The notes: generated by a model from the sequence alone, not told the origin. Positions 1 through 6,630 are shown, counted from the first letter of the stretch. The stretch is DNA of 23,961 nucleotides from an uncultured Moraxellaceae bacterium (GCA_937952925.1 CALFYA010000124.1:1-23961); one strand, 5' to 3'. Program-made: numbers and translations.

Positions 1-1
1 A

Positions 2-223
2 CACATGCCCGACTGGATGGGTGGTGATACTGCACGTGAAGCATTGGCTGCTGAAATGTCAGTTTTGTCTGATTCATTACCGAGTCAGAATGATCGAATG
101 ATTCAACAGAATGAAAGGCTCATTCGAGCGGTTGAGCGTCTACAAATCCCAGTGTCGTCTGACCTGCTACCCCTGTCTGAGCAAATGAAACAGCAAGCAA
201 GCCGTGGTTTTCCATACCGCTAA
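2..223 (+). CDS. Prophage gene, 3' end only (probable tape-measure C-terminus)
   Basis: The reading frame is open to the left edge of the window, so only the last 73 or so codons are seen and the start lies outside. The visible part is hydrophilic and helix-prone (residues such as NDRMIQQNERLIRAVERLQ), like the coiled C-terminal end of a tail protein. No domain is recognisable in it. In Mu-like phages the gene just before gpN is the tail tape-measure protein, so the call rests on position alone. It ends at TAA 221-223, directly followed by a 19-bp repeated motif and then a terminator. Confidence 0.5.
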   Translation, partial: HMPDWMGGDTAREALAAEMSVLSDSLPSQNDRMIQQNERLIRAVERLQIPVSSDLLPLSEQMKQQASRGFPYR

Positions 224-242
224 GGAATCACTTCCGCCTAAC
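224..242 (+). repeat. 19-bp prophage motif, copy 1 (intergenic)
   Basis: GGAATCACTTCCGCCTAAC begins on the base after the stop codon of the first gene. It differs by one base from copy 3 (5344-5362) and by two from copy 2 (2821-2839). It contains the dyad GGAA-N4-TTCC. Its function is unknown. Confidence 0.6.
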
Positions 243-256
243 TTCTTTACCCCTTT

Positions 257-292
257 AGCCCCATGCTACCCCCATAGCAAGGGGCTTTTTTT
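257..292 (+). terminator. Intrinsic terminator just before the gpN start
   Basis: AGCCCC (257-262) pairs with GGGGCT (281-286). Inside that, TGCTA (264-268) pairs with TAGCA (275-279) around a short C-rich loop, and seven T's follow (286-292). The ATG of the next gene is at 293, so there is no room for a separate ribosome-binding site; GGGG in the 3' arm is the only purine run in range. The element probably lowers expression of the downstream baseplate genes relative to the upstream tail genes. Confidence 0.8.
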
Positions 293-1516
293 ATGTCTTG
301 GTCTGATCGTTTAGAGGTTGCCAGTTTTCGCGGTGTCACGTTTGAGGTGATGTCGATAGACGACACTCGATCAAAATCACTCGCAAAATACCTGCCACCC
401 TATTCTAACGGTGGCAAGGTCGAAGACATGGGCGCAGACCTGCCCAGCTACAAATTGCAAGCCATCATCAGTGGCTCATCGTATGAGATAGAGCTTGTTG
501 CACTGCTCGTGGCACTCGATATGATCGGCATGGGTGAGCTGGTGCACCCCATCTATGGGCGCATGCAAGCCACATGTGAAAGATACCAAGTCAAACACAA
601 CCCTGAGCTTGTAGACGGCTGTTATGTCGATCTTGAGTTTATCGCAGAGCGTAGCAAAGCCGATGGTAAACTGTTGTTTGTACCAGTCAAATTACCAGAT
701 GAACAGCTTTATACAAAAGTGATGGCGCAGCCATTGGTACGGCTGGAGCAACTCCAAGCCCAAGTTGAATACTTTGATCAGCCGCTGACCTTGGCTGATA
801 TTGCAGACAAAGTGCGCACTGGCATCCGCAAAGCTACCAAGCTGGTCAACGGTGTGACCAAAACCATCAATGACTTTTTGTCACCCCCACAGTGGGTCAA
901 CGGCATCATGTCAGATGTGTCTGCACTCACTCGCAGCGTCATGACACCCAATTTTAGCGCGATTGCCGAGTGGCGCAGTGTGTCAAAACGCTTTGCCCTA
1001 CTCGACGACATCTTTAGCAGCGACGACAACCCAGAGCCTTTGCGACACGTTGGACGCACACTACACGTTGCTGCACTGATCACTGCAACACAGGTGTTGA
1101 TTCGCGCACAGACTCGCAATCCAACCATGACCCATGCTGATTTGATCAGCGTTAGAAATGAGGTGAGAAATGTTATACAGAGGGCGATTAATGCGGAGCG
1201 GGCGGCTGTTAGTGATGCGGGAGAGCAAGCTGCCAGTACGCTGGGGTCTGTGCCCCCGATACCGTTGGATACCACAACACAGGTGGGTACTCTTAAACAG
1301 GTTGCGGATACGATCACGCAGCAACTCGATGCGTTGATCAACGCTCGCCCACCCATTCGCACCATCGTCGTTCGCCAGCCTTCAAATCTGCGTTTGCTCG
1401 CCCACCGGCTGTATGGAGATCATACCCGCGCCCCTGAGCTGCTACGGCTCAATCCTGAGCTGACCAATCCAGCACTGATTGATATCGGTACGGATGTGCA
1501 AGCCTATGTCCAATAA
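293..1516 (+). CDS. Mu gpN-like DNA circularisation / tail protein
   Basis: This 407-residue protein matches the DNA-circulation N-terminal family of Mu-like phages (Mu gpN). Residues about 3-15 carry the family opening (WSDRLEVASFRGVTF), followed by VEDMG, a stretch about choosing an interval (LVALLVALDMIGMGELVHP) and the closing CYVDLEFIAERS near residue 118. The C-terminal 50 residues (LRLLAHRLYGDHTRAPELLR) match the short LysM-like tail seen in this family. Despite the family name, Mu gpN is a tail/baseplate protein that probably links tail tube and hub. The ATG at 293 is chosen because the MSWSDRL start is typical. It lies directly after a terminator and has only GGGG at 281-284 as a possible ribosome-binding site. 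Confidence 0.87.
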   Translation: MSWSDRLEVASFRGVTFEVMSIDDTRSKSLAKYLPPYSNGGKVEDMGADLPSYKLQAIISGSSYEIELVALLVALDMIGMGELVHPIYGRMQATCERYQVKHNPELVDGCYVDLEFIAERSKADGKLLFVPVKLPDEQLYTKVMAQPLVRLEQLQAQVEYFDQPLTLADIADKVRTGIRKATKLVNGVTKTINDFLSPPQWVNGIMSDVSALTRSVMTPNFSAIAEWRSVSKRFALLDDIFSSDDNPEPLRHVGRTLHVAALITATQVLIRAQTRNPTMTHADLISVRNEVRNVIQRAINAERAAVSDAGEQAASTLGSVPPIPLDTTTQVGTLKQVADTITQQLDALINARPPIRTIVVRQPSNLRLLAHRLYGDHTRAPELLRLNPELTNPALIDIGTDVQAYVQ

Positions 1517-2681
1517 TATCCGTTTGATCGTTGGTGGTTTTGAATGCACGCAATGGGATGACGTGTCTATCGACAGCGACCTTGAAATTCCCGCTGATGC
1601 TTGGTCATTGACGTTATTTAATCCACCAACCGACCCTTTGCCTTCTTCTATCAAAGTTGGCATGTTGGTAGAAATTTTTATTGGTACTCAGCAGGTGCTC
1701 AAGGGCACAGTTGACCGTATCAACGACCGTGTCACACGCCAAGGTTATATGCTGTCAGTTGCAGGGCGTGATGTTGTGGGTGTGCTGCTGGACAACTCTG
1801 TACCACTGTTGGTACAGCAGCAAGTGACGCTACAGGATTTGGTCGGTCAATATGTTTTTAACGACTTTGGGCAAATTTTTACAGGCGTCAAAATTGATCA
1901 GGGTATTGATTACACCACTGCAAAAACAGCCATAGAACCATCGGAATCAATCTGGACTGCACTGGTCAAATTGGCTGAATCTATTGGTCAGTATGTTTGG
2001 TCAGATGCTGCGGGTATCGTGCGGATTGGCAATCCATTCAACAAGCCACAACCACCCGCACCAGTGCTAAAGCTCATACGCGGTGACTCATCAAATAACG
2101 TGTTATCGGTCGATTACTCAGAAGACATTACCCAGCAGTACAGTGAAGTGATTGTGCTAGGGCAAGACAATCAGTCACAGGTATCTTTTTATGCAACAGA
2201 CACGACTCCAGTAGATGACACGTATCATGGGCAAGACCTGACTCCCAGTAAAAAAGACAAGCCAGACGAGGCTGAATTTAGCGGCCAAGCTGGACAAAGC
2301 CTCCCGTATTTGCGGCGTCATATCGTACTAGACACCCTTGCAGATAATGATGACCAAGCAGCTAAACGTGCTCAAAAGCTCATGCTCGATGGCAATTTAT
2401 CAGCCTACACGTTGACCGTAGATGTAGCTGGTTGGACATGCAACACCGGTCACGTATGGGATACGGGCTGGACAGTCAAATATCAAAGCGATGTAACACG
2501 CTCAGCAGCAAACGGTGAATGGGTCATCATGGCTCGCACGCTCACGCTGGGGCGCAATGGCAAGCAAACCCAGCTCAAGCTCAAACGTAAGCAGTACTGG
2601 ATGCAACCCGTCGCACCGCTGCCCCCTTCAGATGATGAGATCCAATACCCAACGGAATACGACGATGATATGGCTCAGTGA
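1506..2681 (+). CDS. Mu gpP-like baseplate hub protein
   Basis: A 391-residue protein of the Mu gpP (gp44) / T4 gp27-like hub family, which forms the trimeric ring at the end of the tail tube and holds the spike. Support comes from the opening NNIRLIVGGFECTQWDDVSIDSDLEIPADAWSL, the segment GTVDRINDRVTRQGYMLSVAGRD followed by DNSVPL, and a C-terminal field-like region ending in QLKLKRKQYW, all typical. I chose ATG 1506 (MSNN...), which overlaps the gpN end by 11 bases, over the upstream in-frame ATG 1479, because family members begin with MSN followed at once by the first beta strand. The extreme C-terminus is acidic (SDDEIQYPTEYDDDMAQ). Confidence 0.87.
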   Translation: MSNNIRLIVGGFECTQWDDVSIDSDLEIPADAWSLTLFNPPTDPLPSSIKVGMLVEIFIGTQQVLKGTVDRINDRVTRQGYMLSVAGRDVVGVLLDNSVPLLVQQQVTLQDLVGQYVFNDFGQIFTGVKIDQGIDYTTAKTAIEPSESIWTALVKLAESIGQYVWSDAAGIVRIGNPFNKPQPPAPVLKLIRGDSSNNVLSVDYSEDITQQYSEVIVLGQDNQSQVSFYATDTTPVDDTYHGQDLTPSKKDKPDEAEFSGQAGQSLPYLRRHIVLDTLADNDDQAAKRAQKLMLDGNLSAYTLTVDVAGWTCNTGHVWDTGWTVKYQSDVTRSAANGEWVIMARTLTLGRNGKQTQLKLKRKQYWMQPVAPLPPSDDEIQYPTEYDDDMAQ

Positions 2682-3153
2682 GGTAGACCGGCAGATTCGT
2701 CGGCGCTTGGCTCAGATCCGGCTGCCGTTCGTGGGTGTTATCAAACGTACAGGAAAAGCCCCACAAGTTGCCGGTTTAAACGGCGAATTATTTCCAGATA
2801 CCCCTCATATCCAACACGTTGGAATCGCTTCCGCCTTACCGCTTGATGCAGAGGTTGTCATGCTACCCCTGATGGGCAAAACCGCCCGTGTGGTCATTGT
2901 TGGCAGCCGTGGCGGGCTGACAGTCGATGTTACCGAGGGCGAGATGTGCATTTATGACCAGTTTGGGCACAAAGTGCATTTAGGCGCAGGTGGTATCGAC
3001 ATGGTGGGTCATGTGGCTATGCAAGACGGTAATGTATCAACGACAGGTCATTTGTCCGTTGGTACTGGTGCGTCAGGCTCTTTTGTATCGTTGACAGGTC
3101 AGGTAGTGACTGTTGCCAATGGTGTGGTCATCAATATCACAGGTGCACAATGA
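2665..3153 (+). CDS. Mu gp45-like baseplate spike protein
   Basis: This 162-residue protein fits the gp45/gpV baseplate assembly family, the membrane-piercing spike on the hub. Residues 1-35 (MIWLSEVDRQIRRRLAQIR, then FVGVIKRTG) are the usual opening. The middle is the OB-fold-like domain with DAEVVMLPLMG and ARVVIVGS. The C-terminus (DQFGHKVHLGAGGIDMVGH and a TG/VT-rich tail) looks like the beta-helical tip. ATG 2665 overlaps the gpP end by 17 bases and has GGAA about 9 bases upstream; a longer frame starting at 2515 would give an unrelated basic N-terminus inside gpP and is rejected. Codons 53-58 contain copy 2 of the 19-bp motif. Confidence 0.85.
   Translation: MIWLSEVDRQIRRRLAQIRLPFVGVIKRTGKAPQVAGLNGELFPDTPHIQHVGIASALPLDAEVVMLPLMGKTARVVIVGSRGGLTVDVTEGEMCIYDQFGHKVHLGAGGIDMVGHVAMQDGNVSTTGHLSVGTGASGSFVSLTGQVVTVANGVVINITGAQ
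2821..2839 (+). repeat. 19-bp prophage motif, copy 2 (inside gp45)
   Basis: GGAATCGCTTCCGCCTTAC is read as codons GGA ATC GCT TCC GCC TTA (G-I-A-S-A-L) in gp45. The copy inside gp48 is read in a different frame. A second block, ATGCTACCCC, starts 39 bases after the motif start both here (2860) and at copy 1 (263). Confidence 0.6.
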
Positions 3154-3527
3154 CGATTGTAAATGTTGAATATATTGCAGCATTAACACAGCAAATTGAG
3201 TCAGCAGATAGCTGTGCTGCACTACAACAAGCAGCCGCTGAAGTGTTGGCAGCAATGCAAGCACAGACGGATGTTATTAGTGCCCAGCTTGAAGTTTTTG
3301 CGCCATATATTGAACTGCTCACTGCGCCGACTGATCCTGAATCAGTTGTTGAATGGATTTTTAAACTCATCGAAACCGTCATTCGACCGATGACCGTCCC
3401 GTTCTATACATATCAGGCTCAGATGACTGCACAAATAGCTGCTGTTGCTGCATTAGTTGCGGCTATCACAGAAAAGGCTGCAAGCTTTCCATCGTGTGCA
3501 GTGCAAGTGCCAGTGGTGGGTGAATAA
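3150..3527 (+). CDS. Unrecognised small prophage protein between gp45 and gp46
   Basis: I do not recognise this 125-residue protein. It overlaps the gp45 stop by four bases (ATGA), has AGGTG four bases before its ATG, and its own TAA shares a base with the gp46 start, so it is a coupled member of the baseplate operon. The sequence is acidic and alanine/glutamine-rich and predicted mostly helical, with no signal peptide. Residues 1-60 look able to form a coiled coil (IAALTQQIESADSCAALQQA). About residues 61-85 are more hydrophobic (VVEWIFKLIETVIRP). A second alanine-rich helix (AQIAAVAALVAAITEKAA) follows near residues 94-111. In Mu itself gp46 directly follows gp45, so this is an accessory insertion. 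It could be a baseplate accessory, a chaperone or a small membrane-acting protein; none can be shown. Confidence 0.75.
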   Translation: MTIVNVEYIAALTQQIESADSCAALQQAAAEVLAAMQAQTDVISAQLEVFAPYIELLTAPTDPESVVEWIFKLIETVIRPMTVPFYTYQAQMTAQIAAVAALVAAITEKAASFPSCAVQVPVVGE

Positions 3528-3892
3528 TGGCAGCACTTAACCCCGCAATCCGAGATTATGTTGCAGCATCATTGGATGCATCGCTCAATCCAGCACTTGA
3601 GCAAGCAGCGCTTGTACGCTTGTCTGCCCATAGAGGGGCGTTTTGGTTTGACCCCACGCTAGGCAGCCGTCTACACCTATTGGCACGAGAAAAAGATGTG
3701 CCACGGGTCAAAAAAATAGCAATCGAGTATGCGGCTGAAGCCCTAGATCCGCTCAAGCAAGATGGGCGCGTAGTGTCTGTGGTTATCAACGCAACCCAAC
3801 CCAAGAACAGCACGCTACAGCTTCACATCGTGTTGACTAAACCAGACCGCACCGAGGTCGTGATTGATTATTTTGTACAGGTAGGTGGCTGA
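3527..3892 (+). CDS. Mu gp46-like baseplate protein
   Basis: This 121-residue protein fits the gp46 family (T4 gp25-like wedge component). The features are a short region with FDPTLGSRLHLLAREKDVPRV, then an amphipathic helix (IEYAAEALDPLKQDGRV) and beta strands ending in a basic/aromatic tail (TEVVIDYFVQVGG). Family members are usually 120-150 residues, so it is full length. The start overlaps the previous stop by one base (TAATG), and its TGA overlaps the next ATG (TGATG). In the virion it joins gp47 and gp48 in the wedge that attaches sheath to baseplate. Confidence 0.85.
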   Translation: MAALNPAIRDYVAASLDASLNPALEQAALVRLSAHRGAFWFDPTLGSRLHLLAREKDVPRVKKIAIEYAAEALDPLKQDGRVVSVVINATQPKNSTLQLHIVLTKPDRTEVVIDYFVQVGG

Positions 3893-4944
3893 TGTTTAGC
3901 ACGCAAACATTTGAACAAATTCGCCAAACCATTCTAACGGAAGGCCGCAATCTCACAGGTCAAACCCTCCCTGAAGACTCAGATTTTGCCATTCGTGCAG
4001 CCGGTACAGCCGCAGCGGTCGAAGGGCTGTATTCGCATCAGCATTGGATTCAGCGGCAGCTTTTCATTCGTACAGCGGACGAATACGGTCTGGCAATCCA
4101 TGCTGAACGCCTGAGCCTACCCCGTCTGGGTGGTGCATTAGCAACTGGGCAAGTGTTGGCACTGGGCAGCAGCTCAGGTGTGGTGCTGCCGACCGGCTCA
4201 CGTTTGAGCGATGGCAAGGGGCGTTTTTGGCAGACCACCGCAGATGTGACCCTTGTGTCAGGCCAACCCATCAGTGTGGCAATCGAGGCCGAATCTGTTG
4301 GTGCAAGCTGGAATAAAGCCGCATCTACCGCGCTAACATGGGTCAGTCCTGTGGCTGGGCTGCGGTCACTTGCTGAAATTGTCACATTATCAGGTGGCGC
4401 AGACACCGAGCCACTAGAAAGCTGGCGCTCACGTCTGCTCGATGCGCAGGCGCTTGGCGCATCACAAGGCCGCGACGAAGACTATAAACTCGCAGCGCGT
4501 AGTGTGGCTGGTGTGTTTCATGTCTATGTTTTTCCCAAGCGGCGTGGCTTGGGCAGTACAGACGTGGCAATTACAGCCTATGGCTCAAGTGGTGCAGATA
4601 TGCCCAGCACTGCCCTACTGGCTGACGTTCAGGCCGCGTTAGAAGCGGCGGCAGTGGCGCATGAAGACGTTAGAGCCTATGCCCCCGACCCTGTGCCGCT
4701 CGATGTGCATGCGGTACTGACAGGCCGCAACGTGGACGAAGCAGCCGTACAGCAAATTATTGAAGAGTATCTGGATGGCCTAGAGCCAGCCGAGCCATAC
4801 CGCGAAAACGTCTTGTCATCGCGCATTATTGGGCAAGCTGGAGTCACGGACGTGCAGCTCACGCCCAATGCGAATGTCACCCCGATTGTGGACTGGATGA
4901 CGTTGGAGTGGCTGCGCCGTGGCGTTGTAACGGTGACATCATGA
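3892..4944 (+). CDS. Baseplate J-like protein (Mu gp47)
   Basis: This 350-residue protein is a Mu gp47 / P2 gpJ family wedge protein. Diagnostic stretches are an N-terminal helix (FSTQTFEQIRQTIL), ADEYGLAIHAERLSLPRLGGALATGQV near residues 63-90, a GTGSRL-type VLPTGSRLSDGKGRFWQT strand block around residues 98-115, the PVAGLRSLAEIVTLSGGADTEPLESWRSRLLDA segment (about 150-185), and a C-terminal half ending in a WMTLEWLRRGVVTV strand. AGGTGG precedes the ATG. The length matches the family. It is co-translated with gp46 (TGATG) and gp48 (ATGA). Confidence 0.9.
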   Translation: MFSTQTFEQIRQTILTEGRNLTGQTLPEDSDFAIRAAGTAAAVEGLYSHQHWIQRQLFIRTADEYGLAIHAERLSLPRLGGALATGQVLALGSSSGVVLPTGSRLSDGKGRFWQTTADVTLVSGQPISVAIEAESVGASWNKAASTALTWVSPVAGLRSLAEIVTLSGGADTEPLESWRSRLLDAQALGASQGRDEDYKLAARSVAGVFHVYVFPKRRGLGSTDVAITAYGSSGADMPSTALLADVQAALEAAAVAHEDVRAYAPDPVPLDVHAVLTGRNVDEAAVQQIIEEYLDGLEPAEPYRENVLSSRIIGQAGVTDVQLTPNANVTPIVDWMTLEWLRRGVVTVTS

Positions 4945-5456
4945 CCACCCATGCTGATGTGTTGCTCGAATTACTCCCAACCGGCGGCTATGAAAAAGCC
5001 CACGGCACGCTGATTGAAAAAGACATTAAAGCTCATGCAAAGGCGTTAGAAGATGCACAAGGCGCAGCGGATTTGCTATTGGAAGCTGCTGAAGGAATAC
5101 CGCCGGAACTGATCACTGAATATGAAAAAGACTATGGTCTGCCGCGTGCGTGTTCGATTGATTTACCAATCACCCAGTCCGAGCGAATTGCAGCAATTGA
5201 GCAAGCGCGTACCCCGCAAAAGCACTACAACGAGTCAGGCATTATTGCTTTGTTTGCCAGCTTTGGAATGACTGTGGTCAATATCCAACGCTACCGCCCG
5301 ACCCTATGCACGTGCTCCTGTACAGACAACGTCAACAGCGTGCGGAATCGCTTCCGCCTAACAATTAGCATTCAAAGCCCTATAACTGCTGATGTTTCCT
5401 GCATTATTGATCAGTATCTTCCAACCGCTTGGCGTGTTGATATTCTTGAGGTTTAA
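4941..5456 (+). CDS. Mu gp48-like tail protein (DUF2313/YmfQ family)
   Basis: This 171-residue protein resembles the DUF2313 (YmfQ, Mu gp48) family, which sits at the baseplate rim just before the fibre gene. Typical parts are an N-terminal LLELLPTGGYEK, a helix of alternating acidic residues, ELITEYEKDYGLPRAC, and the region IEQARTPQKHYNESGIIALFASFGMTV. The end (CTCSCTDNV, then RVDILEV) replaces the usual cysteine-containing motif. ATG 4941 overlaps the gp47 stop (ATGA) and is preferred over the in-frame ATG at 4908 inside gp47. The region encoding SVRNRFRLT holds copy 3 of the 19-bp motif. Confidence 0.85.
   Translation: MTTHADVLLELLPTGGYEKAHGTLIEKDIKAHAKALEDAQGAADLLLEAAEGIPPELITEYEKDYGLPRACSIDLPITQSERIAAIEQARTPQKHYNESGIIALFASFGMTVVNIQRYRPTLCTCSCTDNVNSVRNRFRLTISIQSPITADVSCIIDQYLPTAWRVDILEV
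5344..5362 (+). repeat. 19-bp prophage motif, copy 3 (inside gp48)
   Basis: GGAATCGCTTCCGCCTAAC is read in gp48 as ..CGG AAT CGC TTC CGC CTA.. (R-N-R-F-R-L), a different frame from the copy in gp45. It has the longest dyad of the three copies: GCGGAA-TCGC-TTCCGC (5343-5358). Confidence 0.6.
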
Positions 5457-5458
5457 CC

Positions 5459-6286
5459 ATGCATCGTATTGATACGCCAAACGCCCGCCCAAACGTAAAC
5501 GGCACAGGCAAAACGGGCTTTCACGACAACACAGACCTATCTGGTCAGGATGCAACACAGCTCAGCCCCGAATGGTGCAATGCCCTACAAGAAGAAATTG
5601 CACGCACCATTGAAGGCACAGGCCAAACCCTCGCCAAAGGTACAAACAATCAGCTATGGACAGGACTGCAAGCATTTTTTGCGCCTAATACAGCGTTAGA
5701 CGAGGTTGATTCTCGTTTGTCGTTGGCAATCACGGCTCTCTCAGTCGCGGTACAGCAAGCCATCATTGATGAGCGCAACGCCGAGCGCAATCGCATTTGG
5801 CCGATAGGCAAAGGCCGGTATACGACCTATGATGGGCTAAACCCTGCTGATAACAGTCATTTGGGTTGGGGTACATGGGTGCTAGATACGGCGATGGCTG
5901 GACGTGTTGCGGTTGGTGCTGGTGAGATCACGATTGATTATTCAGCCGCCACTGGGGACGCTGCCCGCGACAATTTGACTCGGACGTTTGCAAATGGTGA
6001 GACAGGTGGTGAGGTTGATCATCAGCAGACATTGGCTGAACTCAAAGATCACAAGCATCCCTTCCCGATTATTGATGCGACTGGTGACGCTGAGCTAAAT
6101 GACGAGTTTGATACTGATTCATATGTACTAACGCCTGATGAAGATCAGGTTTTATTCAATGACACCCTTGTTGAAGATAACGGTTATGGGATCAAGACTA
6201 GTGACCACAGCAAGGCAGGTGGCGGCAACCCTTTTAACATCATGCAGCCCTACCTAGTCGTTAGCGTTTGGATGCGGACAGGGTGA
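5459..6286 (+). CDS. Phage tail collar / fibre protein
   Basis: This 275-residue protein starts with the common Mu-like fibre opening (HRIDTPNARPNVNGTGKTGF, then ATQLSPEWCNALQEEIARTI). Its C-terminus GGGNPFNIMQPYLVVSVWMRTG matches the end of the tail-collar domain, in which the NxMQPY motif is almost invariant. The middle (IWPIGKGRYTTYDGLNPADN and MAGRVAVGAGE) also fits collar proteins. The role is receptor binding or fibre attachment at the baseplate. The ribosome-binding site GAGG lies 7 bases before the ATG, and gp48 ends 2 bases upstream. The usual fibre-assembly chaperone gene is missing: the next DNA is the phage-end repeat block. Confidence 0.8.
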   Translation: MHRIDTPNARPNVNGTGKTGFHDNTDLSGQDATQLSPEWCNALQEEIARTIEGTGQTLAKGTNNQLWTGLQAFFAPNTALDEVDSRLSLAITALSVAVQQAIIDERNAERNRIWPIGKGRYTTYDGLNPADNSHLGWGTWVLDTAMAGRVAVGAGEITIDYSAATGDAARDNLTRTFANGETGGEVDHQQTLAELKDHKHPFPIIDATGDAELNDEFDTDSYVLTPDEDQVLFNDTLVEDNGYGIKTSDHSKAGGGNPFNIMQPYLVVSVWMRTG

Positions 6287-6304
6287 TTTAGTGCAAAAGC
6301 AAAC
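6287..6304 (+). repeat. Isolated copy of the phage-end motif
   Basis: TTTAGTGCAAAAGCAAA starts on the base after the fibre-gene stop codon and continues into CGAAAAA. The core TTAGTGCAAAA is at 6288. The same core recurs at 6313, 6335, 6446 and 6468. Probably a third, outermost transposase-binding site. Confidence 0.55.
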
Positions 6305-6308
6305 GAAA

Positions 6309-6362
6309 AAATTTAGTGCAAAAGCAAATAGAAATTAGTGCAAAAACAGCCGAAAACTTACA
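6309..6362 (+). repeat. 54-bp direct repeat, copy A (probable Mu-type right end)
   Basis: Bases 6309-6362 are identical over 54 positions to 6442-6495. Each copy carries two TTAGTGCAAAA cores 22 bases apart and ends GCCGAAAACTTACA. Read from the outer edge inward this is TGTAAGTTTTCGGC, with the 5'-TG...CA-3' terminal pair and inner TTTCG (CGAAA on the other strand) typical of Mu-family ends. The 22-base core spacing matches adjacent MuA-binding sites in Mu. The assignment is inferred from structure, not from a database match. Confidence 0.65.
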
Positions 6363-6441
6363 AATATGTCGGCAACGAGTCAAGCTCAGCTATGAGCAGG
6401 CTGTTGACGCCTACGAGAATAGTGATAGCCTTTGACTAGTT
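6363..6441 (+). other. 79-bp segment between the two phage-end repeats
   Basis: It holds no open reading frame of note and no copy of the TTAGTGCAAAA core. If copy A is a true terminus this is either host DNA trapped between two insertions or part of a duplicated end. It is less AT-rich than the repeats around it. Confidence 0.4.
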
Positions 6442-6495
6442 AAATTTAGTGCAAAAGCAAATAGAAATTAGTGCAAAAACAGCCGAAAACTTACA
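6442..6495 (+). repeat. 54-bp direct repeat, copy B (probable prophage/host junction)
   Basis: This copy is identical to copy A and ends with CA at 6495. Next comes TGCAA, which would be the 5-bp target duplication of a Mu-type insertion if this is the outer boundary. Beyond it there are only 18 bases before the tRNA-cluster terminator. The left end lies outside the window, so the duplication cannot be tested here. Confidence 0.6.
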
Positions 6496-6512
6496 TGCAA
6501 TAAGATACAAAA

Positions 6513-6548
6513 CAAAAAACGCGCCTGCTCTGCAAGACGCGTTTTTTT
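6513..6548 (-). terminator. Terminator of the tRNA cluster
   Basis: AAAAAACGCG (6514-6523) pairs with CGCGTTTTTT (6538-6547) around a 14-base loop. It has a U-run in both directions; in context it ends the minus-strand tRNA transcript and also shields it from prophage transcription. Confidence 0.85.
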
Positions 6549-6553
6549 GAATA

Positions 6554-6630
6554 TGGCGCAGCGGACGGGACTCGAACCCGCGACCCCCGGCGTGACAGGC
6601 CGGTATTCTAACCGACTGAACTACCGCTGC
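6554..6630 (-). tRNA. tRNA-Asp(GUC), promoter-distal copy
   Basis: 77 nt with an encoded CCA. Minus strand starts GCAGCGGTAGTTCAGTCGG, has the anticodon loop CTGTCAC (GTC) and ends CCGCTGCGCCA. It is identical to the copy at 6754-6830. It lies downstream of the internal terminator, and I see only a weak promoter for it, so it depends on read-through or an unrecognised promoter. Confidence 0.97.

Noticed and set aside
778..1365. Minus-strand open frame inside the gpN gene
   Set aside because: Fully antisense to a recognised phage protein with no ribosome-binding site or domain.
224..5362. The GGAATCGCTTCC motif as a DNA-uptake sequence
   Set aside because: Uptake sequences are abundant through the host genome; no copy is seen in the 17 kb of host DNA.
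6309..6495. The repeats as a CRISPR array
   Set aside because: There are just two long copies, AT-rich, with a single 79-base spacer, no cas genes, and the copies carry internal short repeats.
6554..6630. tRNA-Asp as the attachment site of a tyrosine-integrase prophage
   Set aside because: The prophage has a Mu gene order and its end lies 58 bases from the tRNA with no partial tRNA copy; Mu-type insertion explains the junction better.
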